Notes: generated by a model not told the origin, from the letters alone. 7,594 nt of DNA from Syntrophomonadaceae bacterium (GCA_030627145.1 DAOUSQ010000043.1:1-7594), one strand, 5' to 3'. Numbered from the stretch's first letter, positions 1 through 5,321 are shown. Numbers and translations: made by a program.

Positions 1-574
1 ATTGCGATGGCAGGTAAATGCAACATTACCGAAGCACGCATCCCTGTTCCTACATTAGTTGGACAGGAAGTTAAATAGCCTCTTTTTTCATCAAATGCAA
101 AATCTAAATTATTCTCCAGGGCATCGTCTATTTTCTGAGCCCTTTTATAACACTCTTCCATCTGTAAGCCTGGCAGGAAACACTGTATTCGCAAATGGTC
201 TTCTTCATTTAGCATAATTGCTAGAGATCCATCTTCATTAACCAGTACTCCTCTGTAGCTACTATCTGATTCGGCGTGTTTGGGGCTAATTAAATGCTTT
301 TCTACTAGTATTTGACGATCAAGAAACGGTATCTGGTCAAAAAGGATTATATTCATTTTTTTTAAATCCTTGCACTTGCTCTTTTCCCAGGCATCTTTTA
401 TTTCCCTGATACACTTATCACCTGTTTTTGCATTAAGCATATGTGAAAAAGGCATCATCCTTAAATTTCTGGCCAGACGCACACGGTTACTTATTACAAT
501 GTCCGATTCTGGTGTTTTTTCAGCATCCATCCACCGTACAAAATTAGTATTTAATAGGTCAGTTATACTCACAT
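1..574 (-). CDS. mcsB: McsB protein-arginine kinase, N-terminal 191 codons (cut by left edge)
   Basis: McsB is a phosphagen-kinase-like enzyme that transfers phosphate from ATP to arginine side chains. It inactivates CtsR and marks proteins for ClpC-ClpP. I translated the open frame by hand from the ATG at 574; it runs without a stop to the window edge. It shows the nucleotide-binding SNRVRLARN (residues 28-36), VEKHLISP (90-97), the catalytic loop LNEEDHLRIQ (121-130, with E123, E124 and H126), and RGYLTSCPTNVGTGMRASV (164-182, with conserved C170). These match B. subtilis McsB nearly in register. The start is fixed by AGGAGG 7 nt upstream; this Shine-Dalgarno site touches the mcsA stop codon, so the two genes are probably translationally coupled. 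The C-terminal part of the kinase and its arginine-phosphate-binding region lie outside the window. clpC is the expected next gene but is not visible. Confidence 0.96.
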
Positions 575-586
575 TACTGTACCTCC

Positions 587-1096
587 TTAATGTAGTTTTT
601 TCTCCATATCCTTTATAGAATCTCTTATTTCAGCTGCTTTCTCATATTGTTCACTGGCTATAGCTTTTTGTAATTGAGACTTCAGGTTTTCAATTTTATT
701 TTTTATAAGTACCTTTTCTCCTCTACGAGCTGGTATTTTACCAATATGTTTGCTGTTACCATGAATTCTTCTCAAAGTTGGTTCCAGTTCTTTTTCAAAA
801 ACTGTATAGCATTCTGCACAACCTAGTTTTCCTGTCTGTGAAATGTCTTGAAAGCTCATTCCACAGTTCGAGCACCGGCTAATATTAGAATCTGGTGTAA
901 TTCCCTGTATACTATAGTTATTACCGAAAAAGCTGCCCAGGAGATTAGAAATAGAAAACTGATTATCTACCTCAAATAAAATACCACCTTTTTTTGCTGC
1001 ACATTCTTCACAAAGATGGACTTCAATTTTTTTTCCGTTAAACATCTGAGTTAAATGAACTGTGGCAGGTTTTTGTTTACACTCTTCACAATACAT
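587..1096 (-). CDS. mcsA: McsA, zinc-finger activator of McsB with a UVR domain
   Basis: McsA binds and activates the arginine kinase McsB and acts in the CtsR heat-shock circuit. The protein is 169 aa (B. subtilis McsA is about 185). Four CxxC pairs stand at C3-C6, C29-C32, C75-C78 and C93-C96, enough for two zinc sites. A UvrB/UvrC-type UVR motif fills about residues 132-167, with QYEKAAEIRDSI at 150-161. The frame stays open upstream to 1201, but those extra residues overlap ctsR and do not resemble McsA. The ATG at 1096 gives the family start MYCEECKQKPA and has AGGAGG 8 nt upstream, so I chose it. The gap to ctsR is 19 bp, and the stop codon touches the mcsB ribosome binding site. Transcription should come from the CtsR-controlled promoters upstream of ctsR. 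Confidence 0.96.
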   Translation of the reverse strand: MYCEECKQKPATVHLTQMFNGKKIEVHLCEECAAKKGGILFEVDNQFSISNLLGSFFGNNYSIQGITPDSNISRCSNCGMSFQDISQTGKLGCAECYTVFEKELEPTLRRIHGNSKHIGKIPARRGEKVLIKNKIENLKSQLQKAIASEQYEKAAEIRDSIKDMEKKLH

Positions 1097-1115
1097 GGCA
1101 TAAACCTCCTTTAAC

Positions 1116-1547
1116 CTAAGATTTAAAGAAACTACTAAGAGCATATTTAAATGCCTCATAAAACTTATATTGCTGCTCTGCAGGTATATCTTTAACAGCA
1201 CATGTTATAAGGTATTTTAGCATTTCATTTTCTTTTTCTCCTATAACCCTACTTTCCAGTAGTTGATCAATAAAAGTCAGTAAATCTTTTTGATTTATCA
1301 AAACAGCTCTGTTTAAATCATCTTCAATGCGAACTATCCGCATAAAACCTTTTCCACCCCGACGGCTCTCCGTATGGTAACCTTCTTCTATAGTAAATCT
1401 AGTACTAATAACATAAGTAACCTGAGAAGGAACACAATTAAAAGTCTCTGCAATTTCTGATCTTTGAATTTCTATTTTATTTTCTTCACTTCTTTCTATT
1501 AATACTTTAAGGTACTCTTCTATCCTGTCCGCTAGACTTTTCTTCAT
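1116..1547 (-). CDS. ctsR: CtsR, repressor of class III heat-shock genes
   Basis: CtsR is a dimeric winged-helix repressor of clp genes and of its own operon. The 143-aa product aligns with B. subtilis CtsR without gaps through the DNA-binding half: IQRSEIAETFNCVPSQVTYV (27-46) is the helix-turn-helix and TRFTIEEGYHTESRRGG (49-65) leads into the wing. The wing loop here is RRGGKGFMRI (62-71). B. subtilis has four glycines at 64-67, so a lysine replaces the third. This loop is the reported thermosensor in Bacillus. The C-terminal half (about 80-143) is the dimerisation and McsB-response region and is more divergent. The ATG at 1547 has GAGGAG 7 nt upstream, and a perfect CtsR box abuts that site, so autoregulation is expected. 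The gene is first in a ctsR-mcsA-mcsB operon. Confidence 0.96.
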   Translation of the reverse strand: MKKSLADRIEEYLKVLIERSEENKIEIQRSEIAETFNCVPSQVTYVISTRFTIEEGYHTESRRGGKGFMRIVRIEDDLNRAVLINQKDLLTFIDQLLESRVIGEKENEMLKYLITCAVKDIPAEQQYKFYEAFKYALSSFFKS

Positions 1548-1560
1548 TACCGGTCTCCTC

Positions 1561-1577
1561 TTTGACTATTTTTGACC
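1561..1577 (-). promoter_or_regulatory. CtsR box (perfect operator) of the ctsR operon
   Basis: On the minus strand this reads GGTCAAA-AAT-AGTCAAA. It fits the known CtsR operator RGTCAAA-NAN-RGTCAAA at every defined position. It lies 9 bp past the proposed -10 element and directly before the ctsR Shine-Dalgarno site (1555-1560), so bound repressor would cover the start of transcription. The site is a direct consensus match; repression of this promoter is inferred. Confidence 0.93.
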
Positions 1578-1586
1578 TTTGCTGGT

Positions 1587-1615
1587 ATTTTATCGAAAAG
1601 TTTAAGCTCAGTCTA
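1587..1615 (-). promoter_or_regulatory. Proximal sigma-A-type promoter of ctsR
   Basis: The -35 element is TAGACT (1610-1615) and the -10 element is TAAAAT (1587-1592), with a 17-nt spacer. Transcription would begin near 1580, next to the CtsR box at 1561-1577. The match to consensus is moderate (4/6 and 5/6), but spacing and position relative to the operator and start codon fit well. Confidence 0.65.
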
Positions 1616-1629
1616 TACCTTTTCGTTAA
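1590..1629. repeat. Inverted repeat spanning the ctsR proximal promoter
   Basis: Arms TTATCGAAAAG (1590-1600) and CTTTTCGTTAA (1619-1629) pair at 10 of 11 positions across an 18-bp spacer. The spacer contains the -35 element, and the left arm overlaps the -10 element. It does not resemble CIRCE (the HrcA operator) or a CtsR box. It could be the site of another regulator or a chance AT-rich repeat. Confidence 0.45.
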
Positions 1630-1644
1630 AATAATTAATTTTTT

Positions 1645-1661
1645 TTTGACTATTATTAACC
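1645..1661 (-). promoter_or_regulatory. Second, degenerate CtsR box
   Basis: The minus strand reads GGTTAAT-AAT-AGTCAAA. One heptad is perfect and the other matches 5 of 7 positions of RGTCAAA, with the right NAN spacer. It lies 84 bp (about eight helical turns) upstream of the perfect box. It may allow cooperative binding or serve the distal promoter. Confidence 0.5.
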
Positions 1662-1678
1662 AATTGTTTTAAAGCTAT

Positions 1679-1707
1679 TTTATCCAATTTTTTATTAACT
1701 AACTCAA
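1679..1707 (-). promoter_or_regulatory. Possible distal promoter of ctsR
   Basis: TTGAGT (1702-1707), a 17-nt spacer and GATAAA (1679-1684) form a weaker sigma-A-like match (4/6 each). Transcription would begin near 1672, just before the degenerate CtsR box at 1645-1661. This repeats the promoter-then-operator layout of the proximal module. Such AT-rich DNA gives chance matches, so confidence is low. Confidence 0.35.
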
Positions 1708-1719
1708 CTTCGCAGTTGA
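1704..1719. repeat. Small perfect hairpin TCAACT-TCGC-AGTTGA
   Basis: Six base pairs close a 4-nt loop. It overlaps both the possible distal ctsR -35 element and the possible plus-strand -35 element (1716-1721). No U-run follows on either strand, so it does not look like a terminator. Confidence 0.5.
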
Positions 1720-1743
1720 CAATGCCTAATCTGGTGTAATACT
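1716..1743 (+). promoter_or_regulatory. Possible plus-strand promoter facing away from ctsR
   Basis: A perfect -35 TTGACA (1716-1721) is followed after 16 nt by AATACT (1738-1743), preceded by the extended -10 dinucleotide TG at 1735-1736. Transcription would start near 1750 and run through both heptamer arrays towards the tagA terminator. No protein gene lies downstream on this strand, so any product would be a non-coding or antisense RNA. Confidence 0.35.
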
Positions 1744-1770
1744 AAAGTATGGATGTTTTTTGCCCAAGAA

Positions 1771-1805
1771 TAATAAGTAAGAAGTGAGGAGTTAGGTGTA
1801 AGGAT
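1771..1805 (+). repeat. Left degenerate heptamer array (5 units)
   Basis: Five consecutive 7-nt units each begin with T and are purine-rich. Examples are TAAGAAG, TGAGGAG and TTAGGTG, with an approximate consensus TRAGGAG. No reading frame of useful length uses it. The same kind of unit appears on the opposite strand in the right array (1850-1962). Confidence 0.7.
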
Positions 1806-1816
1806 TTTTTTTAAGC

Positions 1817-1851
1817 AAGCAAATTTTTCTAAATTTAATGATTATTTGCTT
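1817..1851. repeat. Hairpin between the two heptamer arrays
   Basis: AAGCAAAT (1817-1824) and ATTTGCTT (1844-1851) form a perfect 8-bp stem around a 19-nt AT-rich loop. It lies at the centre of the inverted arrangement of heptamer arrays and would cap a larger imperfect hairpin in RNA from either strand. Confidence 0.55.
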
Positions 1852-1962
1852 CACGTCTTACGTTTGGGAAGTTAGACGTTAACCGTTGACGTAGAATACC
1901 TTACTCCTAATGTTTCACGTTTTCACGTCTCACCCCTCACGTTTAACCCTTCACCTATCACT
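1850..1962 (-). repeat. Right degenerate heptamer array (about 16 units, inverted)
   Basis: From 1850 to 1962 the sequence divides into 7-nt units with one 8-nt exception (1920-1927). The regularity is clearest from 1913 to 1962, where CAC or AAC recurs every 7 nt on the plus strand (TTTCACG, TCTCACC, CCTCACG, TTTAACC, CTTCACC, TATCACT). On the minus strand the units read like NGTGARR, the same flavour as the plus-strand units of the left array. CCTTACTCCTAA (1899-1910) complements TTAGGTGTAAGG (1792-1803) at 11 of 12 positions. The array lies in the presumed leader between an upstream promoter and ctsR. Function unknown. Confidence 0.72.
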
Positions 1963-1992
1963 TAAATAATACTTTTTATGGAATAAAAAAAT

Positions 1993-2021
1993 ATTATGCC
2001 GTCAAGTGCGAAAGTTGTAAA
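1993..2021 (-). promoter_or_regulatory. Strong-looking sigma-A promoter downstream of tagA
   Basis: TTTACA (2016-2021), a 17-nt spacer and CATAAT (1993-1998) match consensus at 5/6 each. It lies 8 bp beyond the U-run of the tagA terminator and points at ctsR, with transcription expected near 1986. The leader to ctsR would be about 440 nt and would contain both heptamer arrays and both CtsR boxes. No start codon with a credible frame follows closely. Confidence 0.6.
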
Positions 2022-2028
2022 ACTAATT

Positions 2029-2108
2029 AAAAAAAAGAGCCCGGACACCTAAAATATGCTAATTCATGTCCCCCGACAGGGGACAAAATCATTTTTTGGT
2101 GCGGTCTC
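2029..2108 (-). terminator. Branched rho-independent terminator after tagA
   Basis: In minus-strand RNA an outer stem pairs GAG, CCG, CACC and AAAA of the 5' side (2108 to about 2092) with UUUU, GGUG, CGG and CUC of the 3' side (2054 to 2037), with small mismatches and a 2-nt bulge. An inner 7-bp hairpin (TGTCCCC/GGGGACA, 2067-2085) sits inside it. Eight U residues follow (2036-2029). It lies 35 bp after the tagA stop, so it should end the tagA transcript. Its two-tier shape could also mark a small palindromic repeat element adopted as a terminator. Confidence 0.75.
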
Positions 2109-2143
2109 CAAGTTATATAATATAAAAATTTTATTATCTGACT

Positions 2144-2899
2144 TTACCAGGATAAATTATTTTTTTGTAAGTATTGTTTTTTAAGTATTAGCAGCACAAA
2201 CTTGGGTAGTGCCAGCTGCCTTTTAAGACGCTTCGGTTCACAGACCAGTCTAAATAACCATTCGAGGTTTAACTTGATTAATATATCAGGTGCTCTTTTT
2301 TTAACCCCGGCTATCACATCAAAACTTCCTCCTACTCCTATGCAAACGGGTACACCTAATTTATCTTTATTTTTATTTATCCAATATTCTTGTTTCGGAG
2401 CCCCCAGCCCCACAAAAAGTATATCTGGTGATTTTTGTTTTATTTCATTAACTATATACTCCACGTCTTTTTCTTTAAAATAACCATCCCGGCTGCCACA
2501 AATCTTTAAACCAGGATATATTTTACACAATCTCTCTCCAGCCACCATTGCCACTCCGGGTGATGCTCCCAACAGGTAAATTTTCCAACCTTTTTGAACT
2601 GCATTACTGCACAAACTGTACAACATATCAATTCCTGTAACTCTTTCTTCCAGCTTGTAACCCAATTTGTGAGCTGCCCAAACTATTCCAATCCCATCAG
2701 GAGTAACCAGATTTGCAGAGTTAATTAATTCCTTCAGGTAAGGATCTTGCTGTGCTCTGTAAACAATCTCCGCATTCAATGTTATCACCTGGGAAGGAGT
2801 CCCCTCACGTATGATATTTTCCACCTTTTTTATGGCTTGCTGCATATTAACCAGATTAATATTGCAGCCCAAAATAGTTGCTTTTTGTTGGTTTTTCAT
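2144..2899 (-). CDS. tagA: WecG/TagA/CpsF-family glycosyltransferase (probable N-acetylmannosaminyltransferase)
   Basis: This family (GT26) includes TagA/TarA, which adds ManNAc from UDP-ManNAc to undecaprenyl-linked GlcNAc in teichoic-acid linkage-unit synthesis. The 251-aa protein has VITLNAEIV (38-46, T40) and NLVTPDGIGIVWA (63-75, D68). These are placed like the catalytic-site T37 and D65 reported for the Thermoanaerobacter enzyme. YLLGASPGVA (108-117), DILFVGLGAPKQEYWI (159-174) and GVGGSFDVIAG (188-198) are also family hallmarks. A basic, hydrophobic tail (about 203-251, KLNLEWLFRL and EPKRLKRQ) fits the membrane-targeting C-terminus of the family. The ATG at 2899 lies 6 bp after the mbl stop. 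Its best Shine-Dalgarno site is a weak AAGGGTG 12 nt upstream inside mbl, suggesting coupling. Other family members make other envelope glycans, so the sugar is not certain. Confidence 0.9.
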   Translation of the reverse strand: MKNQQKATILGCNINLVNMQQAIKKVENIIREGTPSQVITLNAEIVYRAQQDPYLKELINSANLVTPDGIGIVWAAHKLGYKLEERVTGIDMLYSLCSNAVQKGWKIYLLGASPGVAMVAGERLCKIYPGLKICGSRDGYFKEKDVEYIVNEIKQKSPDILFVGLGAPKQEYWINKNKDKLGVPVCIGVGGSFDVIAGVKKRAPDILIKLNLEWLFRLVCEPKRLKRQLALPKFVLLILKKQYLQKNNLSW

Positions 2900-2905
2900 T
2901 ACAAA

Positions 2906-3934
2906 CTAAAGCACCCTTTTTGCAATTCTATTACTGCGCCAACTTAACGATGATATTTGGTTTAATACTTTGCCTGTCCCTAAAGCTACACATGAAATTG
3001 CATCTTCGGCTATATGTACAGGTAGACTAGTTTCTTTGGATAAAAGCGTATCCAATCCATCGAGCAATGCTCCACCACCGGTCATAACAATTCCGTTGTT
3101 TAATATATCGGCTGCCAGTTCAGGGGGAGTATTTTCTAAAACTCTCTTTACACCATCAACAATTGATTGCACAGGTTCTTGCAGTGCTTTCCAGCTTTCT
3201 TGAGCACTTATGTTAATGTTTTTTGGTAATCCTGTTAACAAATCCCGTCCCCGGACCTCTAAAAAATTATTGGCATTTTCATTATTTACAAATGCTGTCC
3301 CCACCTGTATTTTTATTTCTTCAGCCGTGCGTTCGCCTATCATCAAATTATATTCTTTTCGGATATGACGAATAATTGCCTCATCAAACTTGTCCCCCCC
3401 GATTCTAAGAGAAGTCTTACACACGATTCCACCCAGAGAAATTACAGCTATATCCGAAGTTCCTCCTCCAACATCTACCACCAGACTACCGGTTGCCTCA
3501 GATATATCAATACCTGCACCAAGAGCTGCAGCTATAGGTTCTTTAATAATAAAAGCCTGTCTGGCTCCTGCTGAAAGCGTAGCCTGTCTAACAGCACGTT
3601 CTTCAACATCTGTTGCCCCGGTGGGTATACAGACAATAACCCGGGGTTTAAAAAATATTTTTTTGCCAATAATCTTGCGAATAAAATAACTAAGCATTTT
3701 CTCCGTAGTATCATAGTCAGCAATTACTCCTTCTTTTAACGGGCGAATTGCCACAATATTCCCCGGCGTTCTTCCTAACATCTGCCTAGCTTCTTCTCCT
3801 ACTGCAATAACTTTATTAGTATCCCTATCAATAGCAACTACTGACGGTTCGCGGAGTACTATTCCTTTACCTTTCCTGAATACTAAAACATTTGCCGTTC
3901 CAAGATCAATTCCAATGTCTTCTATATAAAACAT
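2906..3934 (-). CDS. mbl: Mbl, MreB-family actin-like cell-shape protein
   Basis: MreB/Mbl proteins polymerise on ATP beneath the membrane and guide lateral cell-wall synthesis. The 342-aa protein has phosphate-1 [14 protein letters not shown] (6-19), [15 protein letters not shown] (46-60), the [12 protein letters not shown] region (130-141, with catalytic-type E132), phosphate-2 [14 protein letters not shown] (152-165), GERTAEEIK (200-208) and adenosine-binding [14 protein letters not shown] (281-294). The start [16 protein letters not shown], the length and the position right after spoIIID favour Mbl over MreB proper. The ATG at 3934 has AGGAGG 5 nt upstream. The gap to spoIIID is 66 bp of AT-rich DNA without a convincing promoter, so the two may share a transcript. 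tagA follows after 6 bp, linking cell-shape control with envelope-glycan synthesis. Confidence 0.94.
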   Translation of the reverse strand: MFYIEDIGIDLGTANVLVFRKGKGIVLREPSVVAIDRDTNKVIAVGEEARQMLGRTPGNIVAIRPLKEGVIADYDTTEKMLSYFIRKIIGKKIFFKPRVIVCIPTGATDVEERAVRQATLSAGARQAFIIKEPIAAALGAGIDISEATGSLVVDVGGGTSDIAVISLGGIVCKTSLRIGGDKFDEAIIRHIRKEYNLMIGERTAEEIKIQVGTAFVNNENANNFLEVRGRDLLTGLPKNINISAQESWKALQEPVQSIVDGVKRVLENTPPELAADILNNGIVMTGGGALLDGLDTLLSKETSLPVHIAEDAISCVALGTGKVLNQISSLSWRSNRIAKRVL

Positions 3935-4000
3935 TACGTCCTCCTACAAAAATTATAATTTTATAAGCCTATTTTACCTTTTATTTCTTTTTAATGCTAA

Positions 4001-4267
4001 TTAATTATTCTTTGCTTGATTAAGTGCAGCATACTTTTTTCTAGTTGCTTCTCCGCCCCTTATGTGTCTTTCCGCTTTATTCTTATCCAGAACAATTTTG
4101 ACCTGTTCAGCTAATTTTTTATTTATTCTTGGTAACCTTTCAGAAACATCTTTATGCACAGTACTTTTACTTATACTAAATACTTCTGCCGTTTGCCTGA
4201 CTGTATTTGAAGTCTGTAAAATATGTTGGGCAATAATAACTGCTCTTTTTCTAATGTAGTTCTGCAT
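4001..4267 (-). CDS. spoIIID: SpoIIID, mother-cell sporulation transcription factor
   Basis: SpoIIID is a small monomeric DNA-binding protein that switches sigma-E-dependent genes in the mother cell on or off and helps bring in sigma-K. The 88-aa product (93 in B. subtilis) has a helix-turn-helix at about 23-42, with the recognition segment SISKSTVHKDVSERLP (31-46) almost identical to Bacillus. It also has the basic C-terminal segment RHIRGGEATRKKY (67-79), which makes additional DNA contacts in the family. The ATG at 4267 has a strong GGGGGAGG 6 nt upstream. It follows spoIID by 58 bp and precedes mbl, the conserved order in Firmicutes. Expression in the mother cell is inferred from the family. 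Confidence 0.97.
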   Translation of the reverse strand: MQNYIRKRAVIIAQHILQTSNTVRQTAEVFSISKSTVHKDVSERLPRINKKLAEQVKIVLDKNKAERHIRGGEATRKKYAALNQAKNN

Positions 4268-4294
4268 AACCAGCCTCCCCCTGTTGAATTATTT

Positions 4295-4322
4295 AAAATA
4301 TATTCACAAGGTTTCTGGTCAA
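4295..4322 (-). promoter_or_regulatory. Possible promoter upstream of spoIIID
   Basis: TTGACC (4317-4322), a 16-nt spacer and TATTTT (4295-4300) resemble a sigma-A promoter in the short gap before spoIIID. A sigma-E promoter would be expected from the family, but I see no good sigma-E -10 (CATACAAT-like) here. Read-through from spoIID is the alternative. Confidence 0.3.
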
Positions 4323-4325
4323 GAA

Positions 4326-5264
4326 CTAATACTTCAGTATATAAAAATCAATATTCTGGTAATATTTTACTAAAATATCTTTATACTCTTTTCCTTCTTT
4401 AGCCATCCCGTTGGCACCATACTGGCACATTCCTACTCCGTGCCCATAACCCCTGCTATTAATAATTAAATTATTGTCACTAATATTATACTTCCACCAA
4501 TTAGATGGTAAATTAAATAGTTTACGAAACTTTTCACCAGACATACAGTGATTATTTATTATTAGTTTTTTTATTCGACCACTGTGCGTTTTTTCAAGCA
4601 CCCTGATTTCTATCTTATTAATTATATTATCTCCGATACGGGAGTTTATATCAGTAATTGAAAACACCTGTACTGTCGAATAATATTTTGAATGAGTACA
4701 GTAGTTACATTCAACAGAGCGTAAATATGGAACATCTTTCTGCCATACATCAGCTGCACTTTCAGTCCTTCCTCCACAGGTTGAATGGTACAACGCATCG
4801 ATTGGCTGGTCTTTATAAAGCATTATCTCTCCTCTGGTTTCTCTTACCGCCCGTTTAATTTTATTAAGGAATTTTGTGGAATTATATGGATGTGCTTGTT
4901 TAAAATCAACCGGGGAAATATAAGCCTGGCATGTATTAATATCATCAGAAAGATCAGAATTCAAAGGATATTTAATGCCATCTATCATCTTTTTTATGGC
5001 ATAAGTTCTTGCACAAACAGCCTGAGCCTTCAATGCCTCTAATTCGAAAGAAGCCGGCATTTCTGCAGCTACTGTTCCTATTATGTATTCTTCAAATTTT
5101 AATTTAATAGTTTTATTTTGTTCATGGAGATATAAAGTGACATAAAGTTCATTTATTACCTGTGGCTTTCTAACAAAGCATCCTTTAAAGATCGTAATAA
5201 GCGGGACAGTTAACACTACCAAAACTATTAAAATAAAAATCTTTTTTTTATAAATCATATTCAA
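4326..5264 (-). CDS. spoIID: SpoIID, lytic transglycosylase of the engulfment machinery
   Basis: SpoIID is a membrane-anchored mother-cell enzyme that cleaves peptidoglycan glycan strands during engulfment, with SpoIIM and SpoIIP. The 312-aa protein has one N-terminal membrane segment (about 8-26), then the SpoIID domain. That domain includes EYIIGTVAAEMPASFELEAL (59-78, catalytic glutamate E68), KAQAVCARTYA (79-89), YHSTCGGRTESAADVW (159-174) and the C-terminal RGYGHGVGMCQYGANGMA (271-288). H160, C163, C186 and C189 may form a metal site like the zinc site reported in a clostridial SpoIID. The frame begins with TTG at 5264, with an ATG two codons later (5258). Neither has a visible Shine-Dalgarno site, because the murA-side hairpin (5271-5306) occupies that place. 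A weak sigma-E-like pair lies around the murA stop, but I do not trust it enough to list. Confidence 0.95.
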   Translation of the reverse strand: MNMIYKKKIFILIVLVVLTVPLITIFKGCFVRKPQVINELYVTLYLHEQNKTIKLKFEEYIIGTVAAEMPASFELEALKAQAVCARTYAIKKMIDGIKYPLNSDLSDDINTCQAYISPVDFKQAHPYNSTKFLNKIKRAVRETRGEIMLYKDQPIDALYHSTCGGRTESAADVWQKDVPYLRSVECNYCTHSKYYSTVQVFSITDINSRIGDNIINKIEIRVLEKTHSGRIKKLIINNHCMSGEKFRKLFNLPSNWWKYNISDNNLIINSRGYGHGVGMCQYGANGMAKEGKEYKDILVKYYQNIDFYILKY

Positions 5265-5270
5265 ATAATA

Positions 5271-5306
5271 TTAAGAGAACATGGCATTAATACCATGTTC
5301 TCTTAA
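5271..5306 (-). terminator. Perfect 14-bp hairpin between murA and spoIID
   Basis: TTAAGAGAACATGG (5271-5284) and CCATGTTCTCTTAA (5293-5306) pair perfectly around an 8-nt loop, 15 bp after the murA stop. The following minus-strand sequence TATTATTTG is only moderately U-rich, so it may be a leaky terminator, an mRNA-stabilising structure or a translation control element. It ends 6 nt before the possible TTG start of spoIID. Confidence 0.6.
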
Positions 5307-5321
5307 CATTATTAATTTATC

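Noticed and set aside
370..618. Plus-strand open frame of 82 codons
   Set aside because: It lies antisense to mcsB, whose minus-strand translation matches McsB in detail; the plus-strand product resembles nothing.
1097..1201. Upstream extension of the mcsA frame by 35 codons
   Set aside because: It overlaps ctsR and has no ribosome binding site; the ATG at 1096 has AGGAGG at proper spacing and the family N-terminus.
1751..1789. Short plus-strand ATG frame of 12 codons
   Set aside because: Too short, with no ribosome binding site and no similarity; it ends inside the left heptamer array.
1771..1962. CRISPR array
   Set aside because: Units are 7 nt and degenerate, with no conserved long repeat or unique spacers.
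1986..2020. Riboswitch or small structured RNA just after the tagA terminator
   Set aside because: I looked for c-di-GMP, T-box and similar signatures and saw no matching conserved core; the stretch is better explained as a promoter.
2970..3723. Several open frames on both strands inside mbl
   Set aside because: They are shadows of mbl; the mbl frame alone carries the actin-fold motifs.
3949..3962. 14-nt perfect palindrome AAAATTATAATTTT before mbl
   Set aside because: It consists only of A and T in an AT-rich gap, is likely by chance, and fits no known operator or terminator.
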